A stretch of DNA of 64,000 nucleotides, from positions 1,798,001-1,862,000 of the forward strand of contig CAWJLE010000003.1 in assembly GCA_963843645.1 (NCBI GenBank), written 5' to 3'. Below, piece by piece: positions 44,638-53,723 of this stretch; within the stretch, counting starts at the first letter, position 1; every line of letters starts with the position of its first letter. A program made the translations under genes and the position numbers. This DNA is from CAWJLE01 sp963843645 (GTDB taxonomy: Bacteria; Chloroflexota; Anaerolineae; DAOTYC01). Below the pieces are notes generated by a model. That model searched no databases. It saw only the letters and a program-made list of their open reading frames with translations, and was not told where the DNA came from.

Positions 44638-45412
44638 TACATCGCCTGATGAAGGACATCGATACTTGCTACGTGCCCTGTTAAACAAGCCCGATATTAG
44701 GGCTTCAGTGCCAGAAGGTTGACTGTCTCGATGATATTCGAGACAAAAAAGCCAAAGCAGTTGCCGGCGGTCAAAAGAAGGTCGATTGTAGAGACTGAAA
44801 TTCGTGTGCGTTTGTGACTCGCAGATACCGCCGAGGCCGCTCCAAGATTGACCACCGGTCATTTTTGGAGCGGCCCTAGGGTGCTCTTCGGTTCGTGTCA
44901 CACTTAGTGTTAATGCCGATGATTGCAATAGCCAATTCCAGCTGGGCGACTACTCTCTTGATGCGACGTAGGCTGAGTCATTCTTTGCAGCGTCTGGGTT
45001 ATTCTGCGCCAAAGCAGTTTGGGTCTCCACACTGTTCGTGTATCCCTAACAGGTTCATCGTGCATTGGTTCATCGAAGAATTGAGGCTGTCTCCTGTCCT
45101 GAGTCCAGCTTGCCACCACAGACCCGACAAAGCTGAACGCCAAACTGTCTGTTCTACTTGTCTGAAGCATAACACTAGCGAGAGCCAATTTCTACTGTTC
45201 GCGAATAAGTTGTAGTTGCTCTCGATCAGGACAAAACTCGTCAGTTACGAACATAGATACCTTGAGTGAACTCATCGGCAATACAGGGCTCTGTCCATCA
45301 GCGCAGTTGCTTTTATGCCGTTTCTGTGATAGTATTGATAGTAAAGCAACTTGAAAACTCCCCCCTTCAAACAGGTCTGGTTGCTAACCTTCCAGAAAGA
45401 TGAGGGAGACCA
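44638..45412. other. Intergenic region between the beta-helix paralogues with two palindromes
   Basis: TGTCTCGA/TCGAGACA (44724-44731 and 44738-44745) and an 11-bp palindrome GGCCGCTCCAA/TTGGAGCGGCC (44835-44845 and 44865-44875, 19-nt loop) are present. Neither is followed by a T tract. A weak TTGCTT-17-TAGTAT lies about 100 bp before the second gene. No coding sequence was recognised in 44880-45300. Confidence 0.45.
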
Positions 45413-46810
45413 TTGACCGAAACCGCTCGAAGGGTCGCGCTTACGTTTTGTACCATCATGGGCGTCCTCGCTTTATGGGCAGTATCTATCTCATTGGCCG
45501 CCCCTACTCAGAGCGCGACCGGCTATCTCTGTTACTTACCTCTGGTGCTGGGCCAAGCGGTTCCAACATCAACGCCTACACCAGAAATACTAGGCACCGC
45601 ATATTACTTTGATGGGGTCAATGGCTCTGATTCTGGTACCGGTGCGTTGGCCAGTCCCTGGAAAACCATCGCGAAGGCCAACAGCTTGTCCCTCCGACCA
45701 GGCGATCGGGTCCTGTTCAAGGCAGGTCAGACATGGACGGGTACCGATCTGAGACCCGCCCACGATGGGACGGCAGGCAAGCCAATCTATTACGGGCGGT
45801 ACGGCACCGGCATGAATCCGCGCATCAATCATAATTCCGGCTATCACCCCATCTTCATCAACGAGCGGTCCTGGGTAACGGTTGATGGAATCGACGTCTC
45901 TGATGGAGCCGCAACATGTATACTGGTCAGCAATTCCGATCACGTCGCGATCAGAAATGCCGACGTGTACACCAAGCAAGCGGATGCATCCGGCGTTAAC
46001 TCAACGGCATCTTCTGACGTCCTATTTGATCACATAACCTCGTCTGGTATAAGCGGCTGGCCGATCAGCGGCGAGACATCCACCCGTGTCACGATCAGTG
46101 GCAGCTACCTGCATGACATAGTAGGCGGTGGTTCTATCGGGCATCACGCCATCTACTTCACAAATTGCAGCGATCTGCACTTCGTGGACACGATCATAGA
46201 CAATAGCATTCACTCTGGCATCAAGTTCACCGGAGTGATCGGTGGTTTTGTGATTGAACGAGTGAAGCTCACCAACACTTGCTTGGATCGAGAAAACGGC
46301 AGTGACTTTGACTTCACGCAGGCCGTAATTACCTCCGGGACGATCCAGAATTGTCTTCTGGCTTTCGGTCGAGTGTGCATTGCCACGAATGGAGGTACGA
46401 CCCATAATCTGCATCTGTACAACAACACTATAGTGGAACACTACTTCGGGATTGAGATGCAAAGCGGGGCGACCGGCTGGGTCGTCAAGAACAACATTAT
46501 CGTCAATGATACGGCGTGGTCACATTCATCCAGTTCGTTGCACACACCACTTTATGTCCAAAAGGCTAGCGATATCGCCAACAACACTTTCGACAACAAC
46601 TGCTACTGGTTCAAGAATGGGTCCGGCTCATACAACCCGATCCGCGTCGGAAGTTCGACGGAGAGCTTAGCCGCTTGGCAGGAACGAGCCAGTCGCCCTG
46701 ATGTGCACAGCATTGGCGCCGATCCGTTGTTTGTGAACAACTACTCGGACCTGCACTTGCGGCCAAACTCCCCGTGCCCATTCGCCGGCGTAACGACAAT
46801 TCCATGGTAG
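45413..46810 (+). CDS. Secreted parallel beta-helix protein (intact paralogue)
   Basis: The 465-residue protein starts at TTG 45413 with GAGGGAG upstream. A signal peptide (LTFCTIMGVLALWAVSISLAAP) and a much shorter Thr/Pro linker than its neighbour precede a beta-helix of about 390 residues. YYFDGVNGSDSGTGALASPWKTIAKAN, GRYGTGMNPRI, GSYLHDIVGGGSIGHHAIY, IDNSIHSGIKF and FDNNCYWFKNG line up with the upstream paralogue throughout (quoted in separate segments), showing a tandem duplication. The shorter linker suggests different display. Function is probably binding or cleaving an acidic polysaccharide made by the adjacent locus; this is inference. Confidence 0.85.
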   Translation: MTETARRVALTFCTIMGVLALWAVSISLAAPTQSATGYLCYLPLVLGQAVPTSTPTPEILGTAYYFDGVNGSDSGTGALASPWKTIAKANSLSLRPGDRVLFKAGQTWTGTDLRPAHDGTAGKPIYYGRYGTGMNPRINHNSGYHPIFINERSWVTVDGIDVSDGAATCILVSNSDHVAIRNADVYTKQADASGVNSTASSDVLFDHITSSGISGWPISGETSTRVTISGSYLHDIVGGGSIGHHAIYFTNCSDLHFVDTIIDNSIHSGIKFTGVIGGFVIERVKLTNTCLDRENGSDFDFTQAVITSGTIQNCLLAFGRVCIATNGGTTHNLHLYNNTIVEHYFGIEMQSGATGWVVKNNIIVNDTAWSHSSSSLHTPLYVQKASDIANNTFDNNCYWFKNGSGSYNPIRVGSSTESLAAWQERASRPDVHSIGADPLFVNNYSDLHLRPNSPCPFAGVTTIPW

Positions 46811-47324
46811 ACGACAGCGAACATTATGATGTGAAGTAATGCACTGCTCTCAGAGGATGCCCCGAGGTAGTATCGGATGCTGTTCATGAACCAATCGGGC
46901 CGCTCCTTTGTGGGCCCGAAAGGGAAGACCGAAAAGCACGCCAAAAGTGACCTTGGCGCCGGCGCGTCCCGACACGGCACGGACGAGCGCCGACCGGCCG
47001 TTGGTTGACTAGGCAGATGCAATTCGTTTGCATTCTTGGGACTGGGTATTCTAGCCGGGTTGGTGTGCGGTTGACCGGCCAACGACAGCATCTTAAGCCG
47101 CCGACCACGGTAGAGGTGTCCTCCAGGGAGGCGTATGTCTTAGAGCGACGACGAACAACGGCGAGTAACAGAGTGACAAAAACTAGTTCAGTCTGCGCAT
47201 CGTTTCCGGCTTGGCAGGGAAGCGTTCGATGATATGCTGCCAGACGATGCGCCGCAGCCTGCGGCGGAGATAACCCGACGATTTCTGATTATCAGGTCGG
47301 CGAAACGATCGGGAGGCAACAACT
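46811..47324. other. Intergenic stretch with no recognised feature
   Basis: About 500 bp between the beta-helix gene and the asparagine-synthetase-like gene. Only short unsupported open frames occur; the GGGAGG at 47311-47316 belongs to the next gene. Confidence 0.4.
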
Positions 47325-49175
47325 ATGCCTGGCCTTGTAGCCATATTAACACCCAAGTATGACATGCAGACTGCAGGTCGCATAATCGACATGGCTGCCC
47401 TCATGCGTCATGAGGACTTTCACCAGGCAGAGATCTTCAATGACCCGTCTGTCCCCTGCACGGCGGCTCGCGTTCATCGATCCGATACTGAGTCCCAACC
47501 TGTCTTCAACAAAGATCGGTCCATTCTTCTGTTCATGGAAGGAGAGATCTACGCCCGAGATGAACTCATCCATAAGCTCTGCGCCTCCCAGCGCGAGTTG
47601 AGGCTCAACAGCGACGCCGAGTTGTTGTTGGGTCTCTACGAGCTCCGAGGAGAGCGATTCGCCGAGGATGTTAACGGGTCTTTTCTGATCGTATTGCACG
47701 ACACACGGCTAAGAACGACAACAATCGCGAGTGATCGCTTCGGCCTATGTCCGGCTTTCTACTTCCAGAAAGACGGGGTCTTAGTCCTGTCGTCTGAAAT
47801 AAAGAGCTTGCTCCTCTGCCGTCAGGCCTCCCGTGCGGTCAACACGGAGAGACTGGCCCAGTACTTCATGTACGACGGAATTTTGGATGACGAAACCTTG
47901 ATCAAGGACATCCACAGATTCCCAAACGGTTCGATCTGGAAATACAAAGATGGAGAACTTGCAAAAAGACAATACTTCTCCCCGCCGACCTGCGGCCAGA
48001 ACCTGGCTGGGGGCAAGTGGGAATTTGCCGAGGAAGTGCGACAGCTCTTCGACAAGATTGTTCCGCGATATGCTGCTGGAGGCGACGTTGCGCTCTCGCT
48101 CACGGGCGGGTGGGACACAAGGGCACTCATTTCTACCCTCCACAAACTCGGCTGCCCCGTTCCCTGCTTCACTTTTGGGGGGGCCTACAGAGACAGTATG
48201 GACGTCACACTTGCCGCCAAGATAGCAGCCTCGCTGGATCTGCGGTTCACCAAGATGTACCTCGAGCAAGACTTCTTTCGGGATTTCGCGACGTATGCGA
48301 GCAAAGCCATTTTCATGTCCGATGGTGTTGCGAATGTCTTCCAGACTCACGCTGTCTATCTGTTCTCCCGAGTACGGGAGCTAGTCCCCTTGGTGTTGAG
48401 CGGCAAATTTGGGTCACAGACCATGGGCCGTAGGTTTCTCGTCGGTGAGCCAAGACTGGACTCGAGAATCTTGTCGACGCGGCACGTAAGCGAAACCGGC
48501 CCCCTTGCACGGCACACTCGGACTTTCAATGGCTGGCAGGGAGTCATGAATGTGGCACGCTGGCTGTGGCCTGCCGGTTTCGGCGTTCTTCAAGGTTGCT
48601 ACGCTAGAGAACGGTTCCCATTCCTGGATCGCGAACTGCTCGATCTGCTCTTCAATGCTCCGCAGTCGTTTCTGGAAAGGGCGACCATACAGAAGTACAT
48701 CGTCTCCCGCGACTGTCCAGTCTTGGCAGGGTTACCATCGGACGGGGGCGAGTTCATCTCATCGGGAAGTTCACTTGCGGACTCCAGACTCCGAGCCGTC
48801 GGCAGGGCCATCAGGTTCAGCATCAAGCTTGACCGAGGTGGGCAGCATCCGCGACGAGATTATGTCCTGACCAAGCTGGACCCGGTTTTAGTCGGAACTG
48901 GCGCGGATCGTCTCTTCCTAGGCAGGTGTGACCTTGTCAGCTATCGTCACTGGGTCAAATATGAATTGAGGGCGTTCTTCAAGAACATTTTGGAGGATGA
49001 CCGGACGCTGTCGCGATCCTACCTGAATCCAGACTTTGTGAGGCAAATGACTGCAGCCCATTTCGGCAACCGATTCGACTATACGAGCGAAATCCGACGG
49101 ATCGTCAGTTTGGAGCTCTGGTACCGGCAATTCATCGATAACGAGCCAGTCCCGCACGGTTGGGAGCACACATAG
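47325..49175 (+). CDS. Asparagine-synthetase-like protein lacking the glutaminase cysteine
   Basis: The protein has 616 residues; ATG 47325 follows GGGAGG. It has the two-domain AsnB layout: an N-terminal Ntn-type glutaminase-like half (GEIYARDELI, DAELLLGLYELRGERFAEDVNGSF in part, DRFGLCPAFYF) and a C-terminal ATP-pyrophosphatase half starting at about residue 240. Residue 2, the catalytic Cys in MCG of active glutaminases, is Pro here (MPGLVAIL). The ATP-binding SGGxDS motif is altered to SLTGGWDTRAL. Such proteins occur in exopolysaccharide clusters and may amidate or otherwise modify uronic acid or peptide substrates with ammonia. It is the only + strand gene in the right-hand locus. Confidence 0.82.
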   Translation: MPGLVAILTPKYDMQTAGRIIDMAALMRHEDFHQAEIFNDPSVPCTAARVHRSDTESQPVFNKDRSILLFMEGEIYARDELIHKLCASQRELRLNSDAELLLGLYELRGERFAEDVNGSFLIVLHDTRLRTTTIASDRFGLCPAFYFQKDGVLVLSSEIKSLLLCRQASRAVNTERLAQYFMYDGILDDETLIKDIHRFPNGSIWKYKDGELAKRQYFSPPTCGQNLAGGKWEFAEEVRQLFDKIVPRYAAGGDVALSLTGGWDTRALISTLHKLGCPVPCFTFGGAYRDSMDVTLAAKIAASLDLRFTKMYLEQDFFRDFATYASKAIFMSDGVANVFQTHAVYLFSRVRELVPLVLSGKFGSQTMGRRFLVGEPRLDSRILSTRHVSETGPLARHTRTFNGWQGVMNVARWLWPAGFGVLQGCYARERFPFLDRELLDLLFNAPQSFLERATIQKYIVSRDCPVLAGLPSDGGEFISSGSSLADSRLRAVGRAIRFSIKLDRGGQHPRRDYVLTKLDPVLVGTGADRLFLGRCDLVSYRHWVKYELRAFFKNILEDDRTLSRSYLNPDFVRQMTAAHFGNRFDYTSEIRRIVSLELWYRQFIDNEPVPHGWEHT

Positions 49176-49322
49176 TCGACATAGCGCGCGGGGTCGTGAG
49201 AGGGTACCATCGCGCGCTCGAACTTGGGTTCAGCAAGCCGATAGATGGTGGCAGGTTTTTCGTTGTGCCAACACACACCTTCTGGCCAGATGTCCGCTAA
49301 TCTAATTATCGATTGGGATGCA

Positions 49323-50534
49323 TCATTTTGCATTCTTCTCCAGAACAAGGGCTCCGTATGCCGCGAGTAGATGTTCCTTCTGATAGGACCACGCGAGTTC
49401 CGTTTCCACGCGTTTGCGTCCAATTTGGCCCATTTTCTGGCGGCGCTCAGGATCGTCGATGAGTGCTGCCATCTGCCGGGCGAAGTCGAGCTCGTCATTT
49501 GGTCGAGCGTAAGCTGCGGCGTCCTGAGAAGTGACCCGGTGCTCCGCCAGGTCATACGCCACCGAAGGCTTACCCAACGCCATGTAGTCCATCAGCTTGT
49601 TCATTGTGGATATATTGTTCAGAGGGTTGGCCGGTGCGGGCTCGACTCCGATATCCGCCGTTGATAGAATAGGTACCCATCGGTCATACGGCAAATAGCC
49701 CGTGAACCATGTGCGATCTCCGACGCCGAGCTCTGCAGCTAGTTGCTGCAGTCCCACCTTATCGTCCGCCTCGCCGATAAGCACACAAAGCCAATCCTTG
49801 TAACCAAGGTTGCGGTCCAGGTGACTCAACGCCCGCAGGAGGTGGTCGACTCCGTCCTGTGTAGCCATCTTGCCCAGGTATGCGAAGATCGTTCCGGCGC
49901 GCGCGCGAAGCTCGGGATCTGGCTCAGCCAGGTGCACGTGGCTGAGGTCAGGTCCCTGTCTAACGACTGACACCTGGTCCGGACGTACCCCATCGCGCTC
50001 TATGACAACCCGGCGGTACGACTGGTTGACAACAATGACGTGATTTGACGTACGGCACGCTGCGCGTTCTAACCAAACAAGGATGCCGTGGAGGACACGG
50101 CTTCCGGGTTCGTACTTCGACTTGTATAACTCCGGCGCGAGATCACGCACGTCCATGACGATGGTTTTGCCCGCCAACTTGGGCAGCAGCGCAGCAACGA
50201 AAAGGCAATCGGGCGGATTGTAGAAATGCACCACGTCGAGGCCCTCGCGCAGCCACACCCATAACGTCAGCAACGTCATAAGGAGAGTAGCCTGCAAGAA
50301 TTCGAGCAGGTAACTGGCGACTCTGGTGCCGTACACGGGCAGAGGGAAACGATAGATTCGCACGCCATTGATCGTCTCATGCCACGGTTGGCCGCGCCTG
50401 TGTGGGCATATCACCGCGACTTGGTGGCCGGCCCCAGCCAGAGCTTCCATGTGGGGGCGGACCCGCGCCTCGGAGTGGTAGGGGTTGTTTTCCAATAGCG
50501 TGATGATCCGGAGAGATGGTCTCGGCTTCTGCAT
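49323..50534 (-). CDS. GT4-family glycosyltransferase
   Basis: The protein has 403 residues; ATG 50534 follows GAGAGGAG. It has an N-terminal Gly/His-rich acceptor domain (NNPYHSEARVRPHMEALAGAGHQVAVICPHR), a DVVHFYNPPD motif, a VVNQSYRRVVIERDGV linker strand and a donor domain with IFAYLGKMATQDGVDHLL and the EX7E-like VEPAPANPLNNISTMNKLMDYMALGKP. It belongs to the GT4 enzymes of the WbuB/FucNAc type. It is the last of a minus-strand series of polysaccharide genes, 367 bp from the gene upstream, and may be separately transcribed. Confidence 0.85.
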   Translation of the reverse strand: MQKPRPSLRIITLLENNPYHSEARVRPHMEALAGAGHQVAVICPHRRGQPWHETINGVRIYRFPLPVYGTRVASYLLEFLQATLLMTLLTLWVWLREGLDVVHFYNPPDCLFVAALLPKLAGKTIVMDVRDLAPELYKSKYEPGSRVLHGILVWLERAACRTSNHVIVVNQSYRRVVIERDGVRPDQVSVVRQGPDLSHVHLAEPDPELRARAGTIFAYLGKMATQDGVDHLLRALSHLDRNLGYKDWLCVLIGEADDKVGLQQLAAELGVGDRTWFTGYLPYDRWVPILSTADIGVEPAPANPLNNISTMNKLMDYMALGKPSVAYDLAEHRVTSQDAAAYARPNDELDFARQMAALIDDPERRQKMGQIGRKRVETELAWSYQKEHLLAAYGALVLEKNAK

Positions 50535-50901
50535 GGCTCTCTTGCTCCTCTCTCAACGACTTCAGGGTCGATCGTGCGCCCGGCATGACCGAAAAGGACC
50601 TGTGTCTCCAGTGTCATGCTTTCAGTTCGACGCGAACCTTTGTCTCGGACTCGGAGAGTGAAGGCCCGCCAAGGTGCAGCGCCCTGGGGTTGATTGCCTT
50701 CGGCAACGCCGTCACTCCGCCTCTTCCAGATAGCTGCAAGTTCACCCCTTGCTTTCTCCAGCCTGGTCATCACGTCCTGGTACACCCGCGGCCCGGGTGT
50801 ATTACTTCAGAGAGACCCCGATGCCGTTACATGTACGAACAATGTGCCAGACTGCAGAGGAACGCTCGCGAGAAATGGCGCAAAGTGAAGCAATGTGCTG
50901 G
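50535..50901. other. Intergenic stretch, nothing firm
   Basis: A minus-strand open frame starting near 50785 (YQDVMTRLEKARGELAAIWKRR) has coding-like composition at first but no recognised family and no ribosome-binding site. No palindrome or promoter stands out. Confidence 0.35.
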
Positions 50902-52278
50902 CTAATTCTCATCCAGGGTATCCAGTTGTTGGGCACCCAAACGTTTCGGGTCGACACCTCGCAATTGCAGATTCATGGAATCCACGCCTCGAACAAAATA
51001 GACAACTCGCGCCTGTTCGACGTATTTCTTGTAGATGTCCTCGTCATCTATCAAGTAAACGTATTTCTGGTCGAACTCAGGCGCATCATTCATCTCGATA
51101 CGAATTCGAGGCAGGTACGGCCCGGCGACTATGACCGCGTTTTCGGGTAGACGAGCTGCGGCATCAATGACCCTTGTCGTTTCGTGAATCTGCGCTTCGC
51201 GCTCCAGGTGATCCAGCATAATAGACCCAGGCAGTGTCACCCCGCCTTTGTCGATCATAACAAAAGATGACACGAAGAGGAGAACTGCGAACCATCTGAC
51301 GAATTGACGTGGGATGAGAAGACCGATTGCCAAAAGCACGAAAGGCACAACCGGTATCATGTAGGTGGCCTCGTCAGGTAGGCGAAGAAAGGCGACAACG
51401 TAAAGTGCGATGACCGAAAGAGACAATGCCAAACCCCGTTTGACACGCGGCTGAGTGAGTGACTCCCTGATGTTCTTGAAGACAAACGGGACCAAGATAC
51501 AGAGTCCCAGCAAGCCCAGGGCAGCCGCCCCGCCCCAAACCTCCCAAACCAGTTTCCTGAATAGCCACTGCACAGTCGGATGTATTGGATAGGTGGGAAC
51601 AATGAGAAAGTCCAGGCCATAGCGGTGGACAGTCGGCACAAACCAGAGGCCACCTATCGTCAACCCAGTGACGCTGAAGATCAGAAAACGTTTGCCGAAC
51701 GTAGAAGTTCGGTCATCGAGGAACATCCAGAGTGCGAGAGGAAACAGCATGGCCCCAGACGTGATGCGACACCCTATTGCCAGCCCGAGGCATATCCCGG
51801 CGGCGAACGGACGGTGAATCAACACGAAATACGTGCTACCGAGTATGAAGGCTGCCGCAAACATAAAATCCATTGTGCTGACACTGTTCACATACACCAC
51901 AGGGGTAAAAGCAAACGCCGAAGCGAGGAGCAGATACTGACTGACACGGAACTGCCGCAGAATGAGCGCAAAGAACAAAAAGCCAATACAGGTGAAGACA
52001 GCGGTGAGACCGTTTGAGAAAACCGGGCTTGTCTTGGCTGGGGTGACGGCTGTGAGGTATTCCTGCACCGGATTCCCCCCCGGTAGCCTTGAGGCCATGT
52101 ATTCACCTGTTCGTGCGATATGTCTTGCCGCGTCGACGACCCGGTACGCATCCTGGTCCGCCCCATAACCAGCCGATAGCCACGGAAGACGAGTGAGAAA
52201 GATCACCAAGCTCAAAACGACAATGGCAAATGCCTCACGCCATTTGAATGCGACGTTTTTTTCTGCGGCTGTCTCCAT
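50902..52278 (-). CDS. Dolichyl-phosphate-mannosyltransferase-like membrane glycosyltransferase (GT-C)
   Basis: The 458-residue protein has about ten transmembrane helices. ATG 52278 has GGAGG 5 nt upstream; ten extra codons back to TTG 52308 are possible. The GT-C signature is a first extracytoplasmic loop right after helix 1: SAGYGADQDAYRVVDAARHIARTGEY, with the Asp residues of the ArnT/PMT active site, followed by FSNGLTAVFTCIGFLFFALIL. After the last helix there is a soluble extracytoplasmic domain of about 100 residues (LEREAQIHETTRVIDAAARLPENAVIV). It would move sugars from a lipid-phosphate donor outside the membrane. It is separate from the GT4 genes by 127 and 367 bp. Confidence 0.8.
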   Translation of the reverse strand: METAAEKNVAFKWREAFAIVVLSLVIFLTRLPWLSAGYGADQDAYRVVDAARHIARTGEYMASRLPGGNPVQEYLTAVTPAKTSPVFSNGLTAVFTCIGFLFFALILRQFRVSQYLLLASAFAFTPVVYVNSVSTMDFMFAAAFILGSTYFVLIHRPFAAGICLGLAIGCRITSGAMLFPLALWMFLDDRTSTFGKRFLIFSVTGLTIGGLWFVPTVHRYGLDFLIVPTYPIHPTVQWLFRKLVWEVWGGAAALGLLGLCILVPFVFKNIRESLTQPRVKRGLALSLSVIALYVVAFLRLPDEATYMIPVVPFVLLAIGLLIPRQFVRWFAVLLFVSSFVMIDKGGVTLPGSIMLDHLEREAQIHETTRVIDAAARLPENAVIVAGPYLPRIRIEMNDAPEFDQKYVYLIDDEDIYKKYVEQARVVYFVRGVDSMNLQLRGVDPKRLGAQQLDTLDEN

Positions 52279-52405
52279 CTTGTCCTCCATGTCAGCTGCT
52301 GAGTCCAACCACGCTGCTTCGCAGTCAGGACACGTTCAGTATGTCACTGAAATGCCATCCCGAGCGGGCAGTGATTTCCAGCTGCTCCAAAAATCGGACG
52401 CCCAG

Positions 52406-53377
52406 TCAAGCTTCCCGCAGCAAATCCTGAAGCTTCGCCAGATTCCGCTCCCACTCCGTCTGAAGCCGCTCGCGCAGGAGTAACATGTCTCGTTGTAAGA
52501 CAGCCTCCTCTCGTTGTACCCGGCGCACTCCCTCGCAGATACCCTCCACGGTGTTAGGGATGTGCACAGTCCCGTTCGAGAAGTACCTCCGCAAGATCGG
52601 CCAGTCTGAGACAATGAGGGGCTTCCCAAACGAAACGGCTTCAAAGCCACCGGCCAGCAGTGTGTGATCAGAGGTCGTCAGAACGATTACGGCGTCAACT
52701 CCTCGCAGTAGACCCAGGTATCGATCATAGGGCAAGAAACCCGTCATATGACAGTTTTCGGGCTTGCGCGCGCCCACTCTCGGAGGCACGCGACTCGGAT
52801 CCCCCGTCACATAAAAGGTCACGTCGGGCAGGCGTCCCGCCGCCTCGAACATGGCCTCAATAGGTTCGTCTTCTTCGAAGCTGGATACCACCGCTACGTT
52901 AAGTTTCTCGGACAGGGGGAAGCACTCGCCGGCCGGATAGTCGATTGGTGTGAACCCCAGTACCAAATAACGGCATGCCCAGCGACTCACAATCTCTGCC
53001 TGAGACTCGTTGTGCACGATGGTCGTCAACGCCCCACGCGATAGTATGCGAAGCAAGCCTACGGACCATCGCCATTTTGGCGACAGGAAGGCGCCGGTGT
53101 GTGAGTCGATGACGTAACGCGCGCCGTAGCATCGCGCGTAGAGGCAAGCCACCAGCGCACAGAAAATGGGGGGGTTCTGGACGAAGATGACATCAGGTCG
53201 TTCGTTGCGCAGCACGCGCCAGGTTCGCCAGGCCTGCACCGGGAATCGGACCGGCGCCTGCAGCAAGTTGCCCTTGCGCCCGAAGTAAATGAAGTACGCC
53301 GTGGCTTTCAAATGCTGCGCCAGGAGTTCCGAGCGCCGCTGGAACAATGCCCACGTAATGAACGTAATCTTCTTCAA
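52406..53377 (-). CDS. GT4-family glycosyltransferase
   Basis: The 323-residue protein starts at TTG 53377 behind GAGGTGA. It is a compact GT-B enzyme: ITFITWALFQRRSELLAQHL replaces the usual Gly-rich loop, then PDVIFVQNPPIFCALVA, a DSHTGAFLS strand and a donor domain with VAVVSSFEEDEPIEAMFEAAG and VIVLTTSDHTLLAGGFEAVSFGKP. The Glu residues of the retaining GT site lie in GGFEAVSFG. The C-terminal 40 residues are a charged helix (EEAVLQRDMLLLRERLQTEWERNLAKL in part). The specificity is unknown; neighbours indicate polysaccharide synthesis. Confidence 0.82.
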   Translation of the reverse strand: MKKITFITWALFQRRSELLAQHLKATAYFIYFGRKGNLLQAPVRFPVQAWRTWRVLRNERPDVIFVQNPPIFCALVACLYARCYGARYVIDSHTGAFLSPKWRWSVGLLRILSRGALTTIVHNESQAEIVSRWACRYLVLGFTPIDYPAGECFPLSEKLNVAVVSSFEEDEPIEAMFEAAGRLPDVTFYVTGDPSRVPPRVGARKPENCHMTGFLPYDRYLGLLRGVDAVIVLTTSDHTLLAGGFEAVSFGKPLIVSDWPILRRYFSNGTVHIPNTVEGICEGVRRVQREEAVLQRDMLLLRERLQTEWERNLAKLQDLLREA

Positions 53378-53723
53378 CGTGTCACCTCGCTGCGCAATCA
53401 GCTCGAACGCATCCTCTGAATTGCACTTCGGCTAGCTCGTGCTGCCTGGACAGAATAGAATTATCTCACTTGCGTGCCCACGGCTAATCCGCTGCTCCAG
53501 CGGTCCAAACGTATCAACTCAATCGATGGTCAATTCCAGGCCGCAGTCCAAGTCGAATTCAGGCTTACGATCCAGCAAATTCCTGGCCTTGGCAGTGAGA
53601 TAGTGCATGCGTCAATCATGCGGTGCTTTGAGTCGTTCCACAGCCTGCGTGCCAAAGACTCGCGTTCGTTAGCTGGTGCTCTTGTACTGACCACACCACC
53701 CAACCTCTGGAATGGGTTTCGTC
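53378..53723. other. Intergenic stretch with a short coding-like fragment
   Basis: On the minus strand a 29-codon frame near 53520-53606 reads MHYLTAKARNLLDR followed by KPEFDLDCGLELTID and then stops. It looks like the end of a lost gene but matches no family I can name. The rest is unremarkable. Confidence 0.3.

Noticed and set aside
44724..44745. Terminator after the first beta-helix gene
   Set aside because: The 8-bp hairpin is followed by A residues, not T, on the + strand, so it does not fit an intrinsic terminator in either direction.
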